A DNA stretch of 64,000 nucleotides from an uncultured Methylococcaceae bacterium (GCA_903859415.1 CAIOMN010000055.1:1-64000); one strand, 5' to 3'; shown: positions 34,764-46,572, numbered from the stretch's first letter. Numbers and translations: made by a program. The notes: generated by a model from the sequence alone, not told the origin.

Positions 34764-35525
34764 TTATAAAGAGACTAATTTATTAAGAACTTGTTCACTG
34801 GTGTGTCCAAAGCGTCGTTGCCGACCTTTAAAGCTCTTGATAGCGTCTTCAAGGGAGTTTTGGTCAAAGTCCGGCCAAAGTGTTGTTGTAAAATACATCT
34901 CTGTGTAGGCTAACTGCCATAATAGAAAATTGCTAACTCTTTGCTCCCCACCGGTTCTTATAAATAAATCTGGGTCTGGTAAGCCTGCCGTGGATAGATG
35001 TTGCTCAATCAACTGCTCATTGATATCTTGCTTGTCTAAAGCCCCCGTCGCTATGTTTTCAGCTATTTTCTTGAATGCCTGACACATATCCCAATGTCCA
35101 CCGTAATTAACGGCAATAACTAATGTCAATGCGGTATTGGCTTGAGTCTGTATCTCACTCTCTATCATTTTTTTCTGCAAACTCTCAGGAAATGCGGATC
35201 TATCCCCAATAAATCGCAGGCGAATATTATTTGTATGAAGCTTGTCAATCTCTCTTTGCAGTGATGACATAAAAAGCGCCATTAATAGCTTAACTTCAGA
35301 TTCTGGTCTACGCCAGTTTTCACTACTAAAAGCAAACAGAGTCAAAACCTCAACACTGCTTTTAGCACAATATTCGGTAATTTTTTTGACAGTTTTTACA
35401 CCAGCCCTGTGCCCAATGGCTCTAGGCATAAATCTTTTTTGCGCCCAACGACCATTACCATCCATAATGATGGCAATATGACGGGGATTAATATCCGACT
35501 GGAATTCCTGCGATTTGTTAGGCAT
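34764..35525 (-). CDS. uppS: Undecaprenyl diphosphate synthase
   Basis: HIAIIMDGNGRWAQ, LTLFAFSSENWRRP, DLFIRTGGEQR. Confidence 0.97.
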   Translation of the reverse strand: MPNKSQEFQSDINPRHIAIIMDGNGRWAQKRFMPRAIGHRAGVKTVKKITEYCAKSSVEVLTLFAFSSENWRRPESEVKLLMALFMSSLQREIDKLHTNNIRLRFIGDRSAFPESLQKKMIESEIQTQANTALTLVIAVNYGGHWDMCQAFKKIAENIATGALDKQDINEQLIEQHLSTAGLPDPDLFIRTGGEQRVSNFLLWQLAYTEMYFTTTLWPDFDQNSLEDAIKSFKGRQRRFGHTSEQVLNKLVSL

Positions 35526-35537
35526 TATTACTATCCA

Positions 35538-36098
35538 TTAAATAGATAAAAGATCTGCCTCTTTAGCTTCGAGTAGTTTTTCAACTTCTTTAACATACTG
35601 ATCTGTTATTTTTTGTATTTTTTCTTCTGCTACTCGTGCTTCATCTTCTGAAATCAATTTTTCTTTCAAGGCTTCTTTTATTTCTGAATTGGCATCGCGA
35701 CGAATATTTCTAATAGCTACACGTCCATTTTCGGATTCATTCTTTACCACTTTAACTAAAGAACGTCGACGTTCTTCTGTCAGTGCGGGTAATGGTATAC
35801 GAATAGTCATTCCATTTGTTGCTGGATTCAATCCAAGATCTGACTTTAAAATCGCTTTTTCAATAGCCTGTACCATCCCCTTTTCCCAAGGTGTAATGGT
35901 AAGGGTGCGGGCATCTTCAACGGCTATATTGGCTACTTGAGACAAAGACGACTCGGTACCATAGTAAGTCACGTTAATTTGATCTAATAAACTAGGATGA
36001 GCCCTGCCCGTCCTGATTTTTGAAAATTCATGTTTTAAAGATTCAATGCTTTTACCCATTCGGGTTGCTGCATCTTGTTGAATATCACTAATCATCAA
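35538..36098 (-). CDS. frr: Ribosome recycling factor
   Basis: [25 protein letters not shown]. Confidence 0.97.
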   Translation of the reverse strand: MMISDIQQDAATRMGKSIESLKHEFSKIRTGRAHPSLLDQINVTYYGTESSLSQVANIAVEDARTLTITPWEKGMVQAIEKAILKSDLGLNPATNGMTIRIPLPALTEERRRSLVKVVKNESENGRVAIRNIRRDANSEIKEALKEKLISEDEARVAEEKIQKITDQYVKEVEKLLEAKEADLLSI

Positions 36099-36820
36099 TT
36101 TGTTCCTCGCTCTATAAGTGAGCCAATCTCTTCGCCCATCATTAATCTCATGACAGCGCCTTGTTCAAAAATATTCATTACTCGCATCGGCACATTGTTA
36201 TCCCTACATAATACTAATGCAGTCGTATCCATAACATTAAGACGCTGATCTAGCGCCTCATCATAGGTTAATCGAGGATAAAACACTGCATCTTTAACCT
36301 TTTCAGGATCAGCTGAATAAACGCCTTTTACTTTAGTCGCCTTAATCATTAACTCTGCGTTTATTTCGATGGCTCTTAAACTGGCAGCCGAGTCGGTAGT
36401 GAAAAATGGATTACCTGTACCTGCGGCAAACACAACCACACGACCTTTTTCTAAATGTCGAACAGCTCGACGACGAATGTAATCTTCACAGACCTGATTG
36501 ATTTTAAGTGCTGACATAACTCTGACCTGTTGACCATGAGACTCTAAAGCGTCTTGCATTGCCAAGGCATTGATAACAGTAGCCAACATCCCCATTTGGT
36601 CACTGGTAACTCTATCTAAGCCTTCAGCAGCCTTTTCAGCACCTCTTAGAATATTGCCACCACCGATCACTAAACCTACCTGAACGCCTAATTGACACAG
36701 CTCTTTGATTTCAGTAGCCAAACGTTTAATAATATCAGAATCAATACTACCACCTGTCTCACTCATTAAAGCCTCGCCGCTCAATTTAAGCAAAATTCTT
36801 TGGTAAATTGGTTTATTCAT
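36095..36820 (-). CDS. pyrH: UMP kinase
   Basis: [35 protein letters not shown]. Confidence 0.97.
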   Translation of the reverse strand: MNKPIYQRILLKLSGEALMSETGGSIDSDIIKRLATEIKELCQLGVQVGLVIGGGNILRGAEKAAEGLDRVTSDQMGMLATVINALAMQDALESHGQQVRVMSALKINQVCEDYIRRRAVRHLEKGRVVVFAAGTGNPFFTTDSAASLRAIEINAELMIKATKVKGVYSADPEKVKDAVFYPRLTYDEALDQRLNVMDTTALVLCRDNNVPMRVMNIFEQGAVMRLMMGEEIGSLIERGTN

Positions 36821-36929
36821 AATATTATCGGGCTCAAAATTTTTGGTTGGTTATTTATATCCAACAATTATAGATATGTGAAATGGGTCACTAAACAACA
36901 TAAAAAATAGTGACCCAGATCAGATTGCC

Positions 36930-37820
36930 TTAAATTCCTCTTACTTGTGCCATTACTTCTTCGGCAAAGTTTTCTTCTTTTTTCTCTATACCTTCGCCCA
37001 CTTCAAAACGGGTAAAACGAATAGCTTTGTTGCCTTTTGATTCGACTAATTTACCGACAGTTACTTTATCATCTTTGATAAAAGGTTGACCCAATAAAGT
37101 CACTTCAGCTAAAAACTTTCTAATCTGTCCAGCAATCATTTTTTCAATGATATCTGCTGGCTTACCGCTTTCTGCTGATAAAGCACGGAAAATTTCTTTT
37201 TCTTTTTCAATAATGTCTGAGGGAACATGCTCTTCAGACACATAAGCAGGTTTGCTAGCTGCGATGTGCATAGCAATATCTTTTCCTAATTCAGCGTCAT
37301 GAGCAGCCAATTCAACGATTACTCCAATCTTGCTTCCGTGCAAATAGCAGGCTGTACCACCTTCAGCTGTTTTGAGTTTTTCAAAACGTCTGACAGTAAT
37401 ATTTTCTCCTAAAGTTGAAATGAGGCCGCGACGTATTTCGTCAACAGTCACCCCATCTTCCAAAGGCATAGCCAACAAATCTTCTTCTGAATTAATATTA
37501 TCTGCATTCAATAAAGCAGTAGTTACACTATTTACAAAATTGACAAAGCCATCCGCTTTAGCAACAAAATCAGTTTCACAATTTATATCAACAATTGCAA
37601 CTGCTTTACCATCGTCACTTACTTTAACGCCGATAATACCTTCAGCTGCGATACGACCTGATTTTTTATCAGCTTTAGCTAAACCCGCTTTACGCATGTT
37701 TTCAATCGCTAATTCCATGTCACCATTGGCTTCAACTAACGCTTTTTTGCACTCCATCATACCGGAGCCTGTTCTTTCACGTAGTTCCTTAACCATTCCT
37801 GCACTAATTGTAATACTCAT
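36930..37820 (-). CDS. tsf: Elongation factor Ts
   Basis: LRERTGSGMMECKKAL, INCETDFVAK. Confidence 0.97.
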   Translation of the reverse strand: MSITISAGMVKELRERTGSGMMECKKALVEANGDMELAIENMRKAGLAKADKKSGRIAAEGIIGVKVSDDGKAVAIVDINCETDFVAKADGFVNFVNSVTTALLNADNINSEEDLLAMPLEDGVTVDEIRRGLISTLGENITVRRFEKLKTAEGGTACYLHGSKIGVIVELAAHDAELGKDIAMHIAASKPAYVSEEHVPSDIIEKEKEIFRALSAESGKPADIIEKMIAGQIRKFLAEVTLLGQPFIKDDKVTVGKLVESKGNKAIRFTRFEVGEGIEKKEENFAEEVMAQVRGI

Positions 37821-37850
37821 TTCTGTATTTCCTCAATATATCATCACTAT

Positions 37851-37881
37851 AAAAACGCCCCCAAAAGGAGGCGTTTTTTTT
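37851..37881. terminator. Stem-loop between rpsB and tsf (terminator/attenuator-like)
   Basis: AAAAACGCCCCCAAAAGGAGGCGTTTTTTTT; A/T tracts on both sides. Confidence 0.7.
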
Positions 37882-37933
37882 GCCTAATTTAACATTTAAC
37901 CTCTACAAAATATATTAAAGGTTAAATTTATGA

Positions 37934-38680
37934 TTAATTTGTTGCAGTCGCCGCTTCCTCAACAAAGTCATCAGGCTTTGCTGATAAGCTTAAGGTTGCA
38001 CCTTTAGCTTCCAAAACTGCTGAAGACACACTTTCACAGTAAAGTTTAACTGCACGAATAGAATCGTCGTTACCAGGTATAATGTAATCAATTTTTTCAG
38101 GTGAATTATTAGAATCAACAATTCCAACGACTGGAATCCCTAATTTTTTTGCTTCGCTGATGGCATTTTTTTCATAGCCAACGTCAAGTACAAAAATCAC
38201 ATCAGGAACGCCTTTCATATCTTTAATACCGCCAAGACTGCGTTCTAATTTTTCAAGTTCACGCTCCATACCTAGCGCTTCTTTCTTGCCGAAACGTTGA
38301 TAAAGAGTACCGTCAGCTTTCATGGCTTCTAATTCTTTAAGGCGATTTATCGATTTTTTAATCGTTTTAAAGTTTGTCATCATGCCACCTAACCAACGAT
38401 GGTTAACGTAAGGCATACCACATAAAGTTGCTTGCTCTGCAACCACTTTACGTGCCGACTTTTTAGTACCTACAAACAAAATCGTCCCTTTGTTTGCTGT
38501 CATCTGACCCAGATAATTCATAGCATCATTAAACATTGGAAGCGTTTTTTCCAAATTAATAATATGGATTTTGTTACGAGCCCCAAAAAGATATGTCTCC
38601 ATTTTTGGATTCCAATAACGAGTCTGATGTCCAAAGTGAACACCCGCTTCAAGCATTTGACGCATGGATACTGCTGCCAT
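37934..38680 (-). CDS. rpsB: 30S ribosomal protein S2
   Basis: [34 protein letters not shown]. Confidence 0.98.
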   Translation of the reverse strand: MAAVSMRQMLEAGVHFGHQTRYWNPKMETYLFGARNKIHIINLEKTLPMFNDAMNYLGQMTANKGTILFVGTKKSARKVVAEQATLCGMPYVNHRWLGGMMTNFKTIKKSINRLKELEAMKADGTLYQRFGKKEALGMERELEKLERSLGGIKDMKGVPDVIFVLDVGYEKNAISEAKKLGIPVVGIVDSNNSPEKIDYIIPGNDDSIRAVKLYCESVSSAVLEAKGATLSLSAKPDDFVEEAATATN

Positions 38681-38689
38681 TTATTTCTC

Positions 38690-38800
38690 CTAAGTTTTAA
38701 AATCGGAATTTATATTCCGAGTGGGTTGTGCCTCCGCCTATCCCGATTGATAACCAACTTCACTTAAGAAGTCAGCACCCTATCAAACGTGACGATAAGC
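38690..38800 (-). promoter_or_regulatory. Candidate structured rpsB 5' leader
   Basis: Hairpin-capable segments including CGGAATTTATATTCCG (38704-38719) near the SD and ACTTCACTTAAGAAGT; rpsB leaders in gammaproteobacteria are known autoregulatory targets. Confidence 0.3.
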
Positions 38801-38951
38801 GTGAGTATTTTTACAAAAATGAACTTAACTTTATACCATAATTTACACTTTACAACAAGCAAACCTCTGTTAAAATCACTGCATTTATAGGTGCAAGGCA
38901 AAAAATTGACCACTTGAACCTTAATTCCTTACACCAACCTAACTAACGCCT

Positions 38952-39728
38952 ATGAGCATCATCATAAAAACCCCCAGTGAAATTGAAAAAATGCGTATTG
39001 CCGGCAAATTGGCAGCCGATGTTTTAGAAATGATAGAACCGTTTGTTGTACCAGGTGTAACAACAAACGAGCTCGACCAAATTTGCCACGATTACATTGT
39101 CAATATTCAGGATGCTATCCCTGCTCCTCTCAATTACCATGGCTTTCCAAAATCAATCTGCACATCAATTAATCAAACCGTTTGTCACGGCATTCCTTGC
39201 GATAAAAAACTAAAGTCAGGCGATATCGTAAATATCGATATTACAGTTATCAAAGACGAATACCATGGAGATACGAGCAAAATGTTTTGTATTGGAGAAG
39301 TCAGTCCTCATGCTAAACGTCTTATTAAAATAACTGAAGAAGCTATGTTCCTAGGCATTAAGCAAGTAAAGGCAGGGGCAAAACTAGGTGATATTGGTCA
39401 TGCCATTCAAACACATGCCGAATCTAATCGCTATTCAGTTGTTAGAGACTTTTGCGGACATGGTATTGGGAAAAAATTTCACGAAGAACCGCAAGTGTTA
39501 CATTATGGAAAGGCCGGCAGTGGATTAGAACTTGAAGAAGGTATGATCATTACCATTGAACCTATGATAAATTTAGGTAAAAAAGATGTTAAAGTACTAT
39601 CAGATGGCTGGACAGCAGTTACCAAAGATCGAAGCCTATCCGCACAATTTGAACACACCATTTTAGTGACAAGTGTCGGCTATGAAATTCTGACTTTACG
39701 TAAAGAAGAGCGTGATTACATTGAATAA
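38952..39728 (+). CDS. map: Type I methionine aminopeptidase
   Basis: VNIDITVIKDEYHGDTSKMF, FCGHGIGKKFHEEP. Confidence 0.96.
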   Translation: MSIIIKTPSEIEKMRIAGKLAADVLEMIEPFVVPGVTTNELDQICHDYIVNIQDAIPAPLNYHGFPKSICTSINQTVCHGIPCDKKLKSGDIVNIDITVIKDEYHGDTSKMFCIGEVSPHAKRLIKITEEAMFLGIKQVKAGAKLGDIGHAIQTHAESNRYSVVRDFCGHGIGKKFHEEPQVLHYGKAGSGLELEEGMIITIEPMINLGKKDVKVLSDGWTAVTKDRSLSAQFEHTILVTSVGYEILTLRKEERDYIE

Positions 39729-42357
39729 ATATATCAACATTAGTATTTTTGAAAAACCAGACTGCTTAATGCATTTCAAAGGTTTACTTAAACAAAAGGA
39801 TATTGAGTTAAAATTAAAATTTAATCCTCATCGATCCGTCTCTAATCTTCTTAAAGAAAAATCAGATTTTATTGATCTGATCTTAAGTGTTTGTTGGGAA
39901 CATTTTTTAGGATCACACTCAAAACAATTAAGTTTATGTGCGGTAGGTGGCTTTGGCAGGAGAGAATTGTTTCCGCACTCAGATATAGATATCATTATTC
40001 TGCTTGACTCAGAAGATACACATCCTTATCAAGAAAAGTTAAGCAATCTATTCACTTTCCTATGGGATATAGGTCTTAAACCAGGCCATAGCGTTCGCAC
40101 TATCGACGAATGTGTTACTGCGGCCATTAATGATCAAACGATTATTACCAGCCTAATGGAAATTAGTTTGATTGCCGGATCACCAGCGCTCTATGAAGAA
40201 CTAAAGCTACTTATTAGGCCTGATAAAATATGGCCATCTGATCAATTTTTTGCAGCCAAAATGGAAGAACAGCGCCTTCGTTATGCAAAATTCCATGAGA
40301 CGGCTTATAACTTAGAACCTAATATCAAAGAAGGACCTGGAGGCTTGCGGGATATGCAAGTTATCGCTTGGGTCTTTAAGAGGCATTACAATTCGTCAAC
40401 ACTTAAAGAACTCATTAAATACGATTTCTTACCTGAATCTGAATATGCAGAACTTATCTCTGCGCGTGATGTACTTTGGAGAATTCGTTATGCACTGCAC
40501 TTATTAACTAACCGCGCTGAAAACAGGATTATTTTTGACTATCAACATGAACTGGCGGAATTGTTTGGTTTTAGTTCAGAAAATCAGGGACACAATGAAG
40601 ACGTCGAACAGTTCATGCAGTTTTATTTTAAAACTGTGCAAGGATTGGAGCGACTTAATGAAATGTTATTACAGCTCTTTAATGAACGTTTTATTACTGG
40701 AGAAACGGCTAGCAAAACCATTCCTATTAATGATAAATTTGTTGCCATTAATGGTTATATTGAAGCTGTCAACAACGACTTGTTTGAGCAGTATCCACTC
40801 GCTTTGCTAGAAGTTTTTTTGCTACTTCAACTCAATCCATCATTGATCGGCATACGTGCTAATACGCTCCGTCTAATTCGAAAAAACCTCAATCTAATCG
40901 ATTCTGACTTTAGAAATAACAAAAAAGCCAATCAATTATTTATAGAAATATTTCGTCGACCTCGTGGCTTAACTCATGAATTAAGACGAATGAATCGTTA
41001 TGGCATTCTAGCAGCTTATCTTCCTAGCTTTACAAACATCGTTGCGCGCATGCAATATGACCTATTTCATATTTATACGGTCGATGAACACACTTTATTT
41101 GTTATTCGCAATTTACGTCGTTTCGCATTAGAAGTACATAAAAATGAGTTTCCTTTGTGCAATACTATTTTTAAACAAATTGAAAAGCCAGAAGTACTTT
41201 ATATTGCTGCTCTTTTTCACGATATTGCTAAAGGCTTAAACGGTGATCACTCTATAATTGGAGAAAATATCGCCCGCACGTTTTGTATTCAACATGATTT
41301 TTCTACTCACGATACTGAGTTAGTGAGTTGGTTAGTTAAAAGCCACTTGATTATGTCTATGACAGCTCAACGAAAAGACATTAGTGACCCCGATGTCATT
41401 CATGAATTTGCTCAAAAAGTGGGTAGTATTGAATACCTAAATCATTTGTACTTACTCACAGTCGCTGATATTAGAGCCACTAACCCAGAACTCTGGAATG
41501 CCTGGAAAAATTCCTTGCTTAATGAATTGTATTCAGTAACGCACAAGGCTTTAAAACAAGGCCTGCAGAATCCTGTCGCATTGACTGATCGAATCCGTGA
41601 AAACAAACTAGAAGCCAAAAATGAGCTAATTAAACTGGGAATTGCTAATGAAATTATCGATAAAGCTTGGCAACATACTAATGACGATTATTTTTTACGT
41701 TATTCAGCGGATGAAATTGCTTGGCATACTCTTGCGATTGCCTCATCAAAAGAAATGGATCTGCCTTTGGTTCTACTGCGCACAAAAAACCAAAGAGGTA
41801 GTGCAGAAGTTTTTGTTTATACCAAAGACAAGGGTCCTATTTTTTCAATTAGTACAGCCACACTTGATCAATTAGGACTAACTATTCTTGATGCCAGGAT
41901 CATAACCACTCAAGATAACTATGTCCTTAACAGTTTTCAGGTGCTTGAACAAACAGGTAAACCTATTAACGAATTTTGTCGAGAAGCCCATATCTGTTCA
42001 GCATTGCGCAGTAATTTGCTAAACGGTGAAATAAAAGATCAAATCAATATCTACCGACAATCAAAATCAAGACAAGCTTTTCACTTCCCTATTCCAACTA
42101 GCATTAAATTTATATCAGACTCTTTGAAGAGATACACGATTATAGAAATTATTACTACAGACCATGCTGGGCTTTTGTCAAAAATAGGAAGGGCATTTGT
42201 TAATCAGGATGTCAACCTGCTGAGCGCAAAAATAACCACCATAGGCAGTCGAGCAGAAGATATGTTTTACGTAACTAACCAAGCATTAGAACCGATTAAT
42301 GATAAGAAAAAACAAAACGAAATCCGCAATGACATTCTGAAAATGCTAGATAACTGA
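39712..42357 (+). CDS. glnD: PII uridylyltransferase / uridylyl-removing enzyme (exact start uncertain)
   Basis: GGFGRRELFPHSDIDIIIL nucleotidyltransferase motif, HDIAKGLNGDHS HD domain, C-terminal ACT domains. Confidence 0.95.
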   Translation: MITLNKYINISIFEKPDCLMHFKGLLKQKDIELKLKFNPHRSVSNLLKEKSDFIDLILSVCWEHFLGSHSKQLSLCAVGGFGRRELFPHSDIDIIILLDSEDTHPYQEKLSNLFTFLWDIGLKPGHSVRTIDECVTAAINDQTIITSLMEISLIAGSPALYEELKLLIRPDKIWPSDQFFAAKMEEQRLRYAKFHETAYNLEPNIKEGPGGLRDMQVIAWVFKRHYNSSTLKELIKYDFLPESEYAELISARDVLWRIRYALHLLTNRAENRIIFDYQHELAELFGFSSENQGHNEDVEQFMQFYFKTVQGLERLNEMLLQLFNERFITGETASKTIPINDKFVAINGYIEAVNNDLFEQYPLALLEVFLLLQLNPSLIGIRANTLRLIRKNLNLIDSDFRNNKKANQLFIEIFRRPRGLTHELRRMNRYGILAAYLPSFTNIVARMQYDLFHIYTVDEHTLFVIRNLRRFALEVHKNEFPLCNTIFKQIEKPEVLYIAALFHDIAKGLNGDHSIIGENIARTFCIQHDFSTHDTELVSWLVKSHLIMSMTAQRKDISDPDVIHEFAQKVGSIEYLNHLYLLTVADIRATNPELWNAWKNSLLNELYSVTHKALKQGLQNPVALTDRIRENKLEAKNELIKLGIANEIIDKAWQHTNDDYFLRYSADEIAWHTLAIASSKEMDLPLVLLRTKNQRGSAEVFVYTKDKGPIFSISTATLDQLGLTILDARIITTQDNYVLNSFQVLEQTGKPINEFCREAHICSALRSNLLNGEIKDQINIYRQSKSRQAFHFPIPTSIKFISDSLKRYTIIEIITTDHAGLLSKIGRAFVNQDVNLLSAKITTIGSRAEDMFYVTNQALEPINDKKKQNEIRNDILKMLDN

Positions 42358-42382
42358 AATTTTACAATTTTAAGATAAGCAA

Positions 42383-43354
42383 TTATAAATAGTAATGAAT
42401 AGCTCCAATTAGAGGTGTACGGGGATTTACTGATAATTTGACTGACAAAGTGTCCAACAAAGGTAAAAATCGCCCTTTTGCTTTAAAAGCGGCGATGAAA
42501 CTTCCTTCTTGTAGTGCTATTAAGATTTTAGGTCCGATACCGCCTCCGATATAAACCCCCCCCATAGATAAAGACTTTAAAGCTAAATTACCTGTTTCTG
42601 CACCGTATATTTCCACAAAAAGTCTTACGACCTGAACACAACAAGGGTCTTCCCCTGTTACACCTAACCGGGATATCACAGCATTTCTATCTTGATCGAT
42701 TGTTAATTCGCTCACTTCTGTGCAAGGATCACCAAGACCCTCTTCACACAAAAAATCATATAAATTGCTAAATCCAACACCCGCTAAAATACGCTCATAA
42801 CTAACATGTTCGGGGTTTTTTTTTCTAAGATACTTCAATAACTGATCCTGTAATTCATTTTGAGCAGCAAAATCAGTATGTCCACCCTCAGTAGCCAAGG
42901 GATGATAAGTAATACCATCCCAGAATAAAATAGCTTCTCCTAATCCGGTACCCGCCGCAATTACTGCAACATTTCCGGTTTGTGGTATTGCATTTGGATT
43001 CAACTCCACAAGGTCATCATCAGGTAAGTATTTCATACCCAATGCCATAGCCTCTAAATCATTCAGTAACTTTACTTTGCTAGTATTCAACCTTGCTTTT
43101 AGCTCATTTCCATCTAATAACCAGGGTAAGTTAGTTGTCTGGCAACGTTGATTCACAACGGGACCGGCAATTCCAAAACAGGCAGAAGCAATCTCTTGGC
43201 CTTCAGACAAGAAATCATTCAAAATTTCATCAAACTTAGAAAATTGTTGGCTCGGGTATGATTGTTCCTTCAAACAGCTCAAAAGCCCATCTGAATCTTG
43301 TGTCAAAAGCGATAAAACGGTTTTTGTACCACCAATGTCGCCCGCTAAAATCAC
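42383..43354 (-). CDS. glk: Glucokinase
   Basis: LAGDIGGTKTVLSLL, AAGTGLGEAIL. Confidence 0.92.
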   Translation of the reverse strand: MILAGDIGGTKTVLSLLTQDSDGLLSCLKEQSYPSQQFSKFDEILNDFLSEGQEIASACFGIAGPVVNQRCQTTNLPWLLDGNELKARLNTSKVKLLNDLEAMALGMKYLPDDDLVELNPNAIPQTGNVAVIAAGTGLGEAILFWDGITYHPLATEGGHTDFAAQNELQDQLLKYLRKKNPEHVSYERILAGVGFSNLYDFLCEEGLGDPCTEVSELTIDQDRNAVISRLGVTGEDPCCVQVVRLFVEIYGAETGNLALKSLSMGGVYIGGGIGPKILIALQEGSFIAAFKAKGRFLPLLDTLSVKLSVNPRTPLIGAIHYYL

Positions 43355-43365
43355 TGTAATCTCCT

Positions 43366-46300
43366 TTAATTATTGTCGAGTAGATGTATTAATGCATCCA
43401 GGATTCCATTAGCCACACTGTGGGGAGGTAACCTGTAAAATTCTTGCCAGGCTAATGATGTATAAGCTTCATAGTTTTCTGCATTTTCAGGATGGGCTTG
43501 CAACCAACTAATCCTAACAGCATGACCAATAATAATATCGGTTAATAGAATATCATCAATCTGTAACAGCGGATTATCTCTAAAAATAGAGGCTAAAGCT
43601 TTTAAAGCTTCAACAGTCAGTTGTCTATAGACTGGAGATTGAATCTTGTTTAATAAATGACTCACCTGCAGCTTAAAGCTCTGCTCACCCTTTGTCATTT
43701 GTGATAACGTATTCTCACTATCAAGGCGATTCTTACTGCTTAGTTTACCGCCCATCATTAAGCCTTTGCAATGATGTAAGATATCCCACACAGAACCATA
43801 AAATGCATTATTCTCTCTGCCTACACTGCCTTGTTGTTCGCGCCAATCATACCAGTCAATACTGCCTTCTCGATCTTTAGGGTCAATTGTTTTAGAGAAG
43901 CGAGCGCTACCTAATTTACGGCACTCACCCTCATAATGGAGCGTTTCGACCCGATCTAATTGTTCCTCTGTATTACTATAGTCTTCAAGTGTTTCCTTTA
44001 ACCTTCTCGACAGGAGAGAAGGTGATAAAGAAAATACCCTATTAAAAGCCTGATCTAATGAGTCGTTGCCAGATTCACGTTTTTGCCTGACTATAATTAA
44101 TTGCAGAATATGACCCACACGAATCGTATGCATATCAGTGAACAATTCAGGATTAGATTTAATGAGCATTCCCAAATAAAGAATCAATTCTTGAATAATA
44201 ATATGTTCACTGGTATCTGTATTATTATAGCTACGAATAATTTGTAAAATCTCTGAAGAGTCTGCAGGTCGTAATAAAGTAGCTTTGCCACTATAAGCCC
44301 TGCCTAACGTCAAGGCATGCTGTCTGACTAATATTTCAGTAGCAGCTTGTTCAAGGTTGATATCATATTTACCTAATAACCCCGCACAGCGCCTAACTAT
44401 CGCCCAGACATGTTGATCACCCGCACGCTCGTACAATTCATCAAGCAATTCCCCAACACTAGCAACTAAACCTTCAGCATTAACTAAACCTGTTGAAAAA
44501 GCTAAACCATGACGCCCACTCAGCAGTGTTAATACTTCTAATTGAGCATACAAATTTACATTTGATTTTAATTGTTCAAGTAAAACATGATCTGTTGCAA
44601 CCTCCCACTCATTCAGCAAAGTAGTCTCTAATGGCAATGAAACTTCTGCACTAAAGGGAAGTACCTGAGAAAAAGGACGCTCAACATCTTCCCATGAGGC
44701 TTGTGAGAACTGAAAGTCATGTAAATAATTGATCTTTTCATAGCTAGATGTTTCAGCAAACTCTAACAAGGTTCCAAGTTGAACAGGAATACCTTTAGTT
44801 TCACCCTGTTTTAATTCATTGATAAAATCAATCAAATTATCGCTGTGACGAGTATCAAGCATATTATGTTTAATCGTCACAGCCACCAGAGGATTCCCTT
44901 GCCTATCCCAATGCTTATAGATATAGGATAACTCAACTCGGAGTCTTTTAATGAGTAAACGGTTATCCAATGCCAGATAGAATCCTTTTTGGTTAAGGCA
45001 TTGCGGTAAGAATAATAAGGGCTCACCCGCCAACGTATAGAGCTTTGAAGTTGCTAATGTGCGTAATTGTCTTAAAGGCCTGCCGGTTAACCCAATCCGG
45101 TCATTTCTACCAACATGTGTATAGGCTTGCGCTAATTCATTGGCTTCTCTAATTTGAATAGGCGCAATCTCTGCTAAGGTTTGTGCCGAGATTCCATGCT
45201 CAAGCAATCGAGTTTGAACTGCTTCATCCTGAGCCAATATCTGAATTTGTAAATGATAGTCCTGTTTCTTTTTAGCAACTTTATACCGACCCAACGGATC
45301 AATATCATCACAGCTTAAAAGACCATCCTGAATGAGACAACCCAACATAAACAAACTTTGAGCCCATACTAAAGGCACGTTTTCATTGGGTATCCGATCT
45401 TGACTATGCGGATTGGCTTTTTCGGCAGCTATCAACTCTTTTGGGACAATATACAGCTCAGGTAACAATAGCTGACCATTTTGTTCAACTAACAAGCCTT
45501 CTAGCTTTTTGCGATAATCCAAAGCCGCTTCAGTATTGCCTGCACATAAATTATTAAGTAGCAAATAAGTAAAAAACAACGGCCATTCACATTCAATAGC
45601 CATAAACTGTTTAAGCTCATGTGGATCATAGTGCAGCCGTTTACTGTCTTCGATGACGGTTTGATGACCATCTAACAAAAACCGTTTACACCCGTAGCGA
45701 CCCTCTAACTTTTCACAAATAAGTGCTTCAGTTTTAGCTCTTATGGCTTGATTATCAATTGAAAAAGCAGGAAATCCAGTAATACTCAAAACGGCAGAGT
45801 CCACTTCTTTAGAAATTGATTCTCTGGGCAAGAGAGATTCCAGAGTAATACGAGTGCGTGCAATGTCATCACTGATGACATGCACAACAGAGGCTTGGCC
45901 TCCCTCTTTGCCAAATAAATTAAACCCGGAAAGGGCTTCCAGTGCTGCTTTAGCCATGCCAATTGAACTGGCATTAAGTTCGGCAATCCCATGATTAATT
46001 TTATTGCCCCGCTCCCAAATACCATAATCTGGTGTACGGTAAGTGCGGCTAATATAATGCACCAGATTTTGTACAAAATTAACTTCGTCTATAGTAAAAA
46101 CGATGCGTAAACCTGAAGCGGTCATTTGAGCCAGCATTAATAAAAACAAGGAGGTGGCATCCAGTTGCAAATGCCCCCACTCGCTGTCACCCACAACCAC
46201 TCCACCCGATTTAGTGTCATATTTAGCGTGTAACGCATCCATCGGATTCTGGGATTGCTTAAACTTTTCAACCTTCGGTGCTTGCCGCATCATGGCTGTT

Positions 46301-46572
46301 AAAAGACCACGCATTAATTTAACCACGCTTTGCTCAAGGACGTAAGTCCGCCCCTGCTTATCCTCCACACGACGATAGGCTAGAGCCAATCCCCAAGCGG
46401 CAAGAATACTATAGACATTATCGCGAACCCAGGCATCGGTATAATTACCATGAACATTAACGGCAGTACTTGCAGGTAGTAAGCCAGTGACCCAGTCCTG
46501 CCTCTTAAGTATGATGTCTTGAACTTGTTGATAGTAAGTGTCAAGTTTGTCTCTGGAATCATTCAATTTCAT
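43366..46572 (-). CDS. Glycoside hydrolase family 15 / phosphorylase kinase alpha-beta-like protein
   Basis: WVRDNVYSILAAWGLALAYR, KYDTKSGGVVVGDSEWGHLQLDATSLFLL, C-terminal PhK-like region. Confidence 0.85.
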   Translation of the reverse strand: MKLNDSRDKLDTYYQQVQDIILKRQDWVTGLLPASTAVNVHGNYTDAWVRDNVYSILAAWGLALAYRRVEDKQGRTYVLEQSVVKLMRGLLTAMMRQAPKVEKFKQSQNPMDALHAKYDTKSGGVVVGDSEWGHLQLDATSLFLLMLAQMTASGLRIVFTIDEVNFVQNLVHYISRTYRTPDYGIWERGNKINHGIAELNASSIGMAKAALEALSGFNLFGKEGGQASVVHVISDDIARTRITLESLLPRESISKEVDSAVLSITGFPAFSIDNQAIRAKTEALICEKLEGRYGCKRFLLDGHQTVIEDSKRLHYDPHELKQFMAIECEWPLFFTYLLLNNLCAGNTEAALDYRKKLEGLLVEQNGQLLLPELYIVPKELIAAEKANPHSQDRIPNENVPLVWAQSLFMLGCLIQDGLLSCDDIDPLGRYKVAKKKQDYHLQIQILAQDEAVQTRLLEHGISAQTLAEIAPIQIREANELAQAYTHVGRNDRIGLTGRPLRQLRTLATSKLYTLAGEPLLFLPQCLNQKGFYLALDNRLLIKRLRVELSYIYKHWDRQGNPLVAVTIKHNMLDTRHSDNLIDFINELKQGETKGIPVQLGTLLEFAETSSYEKINYLHDFQFSQASWEDVERPFSQVLPFSAEVSLPLETTLLNEWEVATDHVLLEQLKSNVNLYAQLEVLTLLSGRHGLAFSTGLVNAEGLVASVGELLDELYERAGDQHVWAIVRRCAGLLGKYDINLEQAATEILVRQHALTLGRAYSGKATLLRPADSSEILQIIRSYNNTDTSEHIIIQELILYLGMLIKSNPELFTDMHTIRVGHILQLIIVRQKRESGNDSLDQAFNRVFSLSPSLLSRRLKETLEDYSNTEEQLDRVETLHYEGECRKLGSARFSKTIDPKDREGSIDWYDWREQQGSVGRENNAFYGSVWDILHHCKGLMMGGKLSSKNRLDSENTLSQMTKGEQSFKLQVSHLLNKIQSPVYRQLTVEALKALASIFRDNPLLQIDDILLTDIIIGHAVRISWLQAHPENAENYEAYTSLAWQEFYRLPPHSVANGILDALIHLLDNN

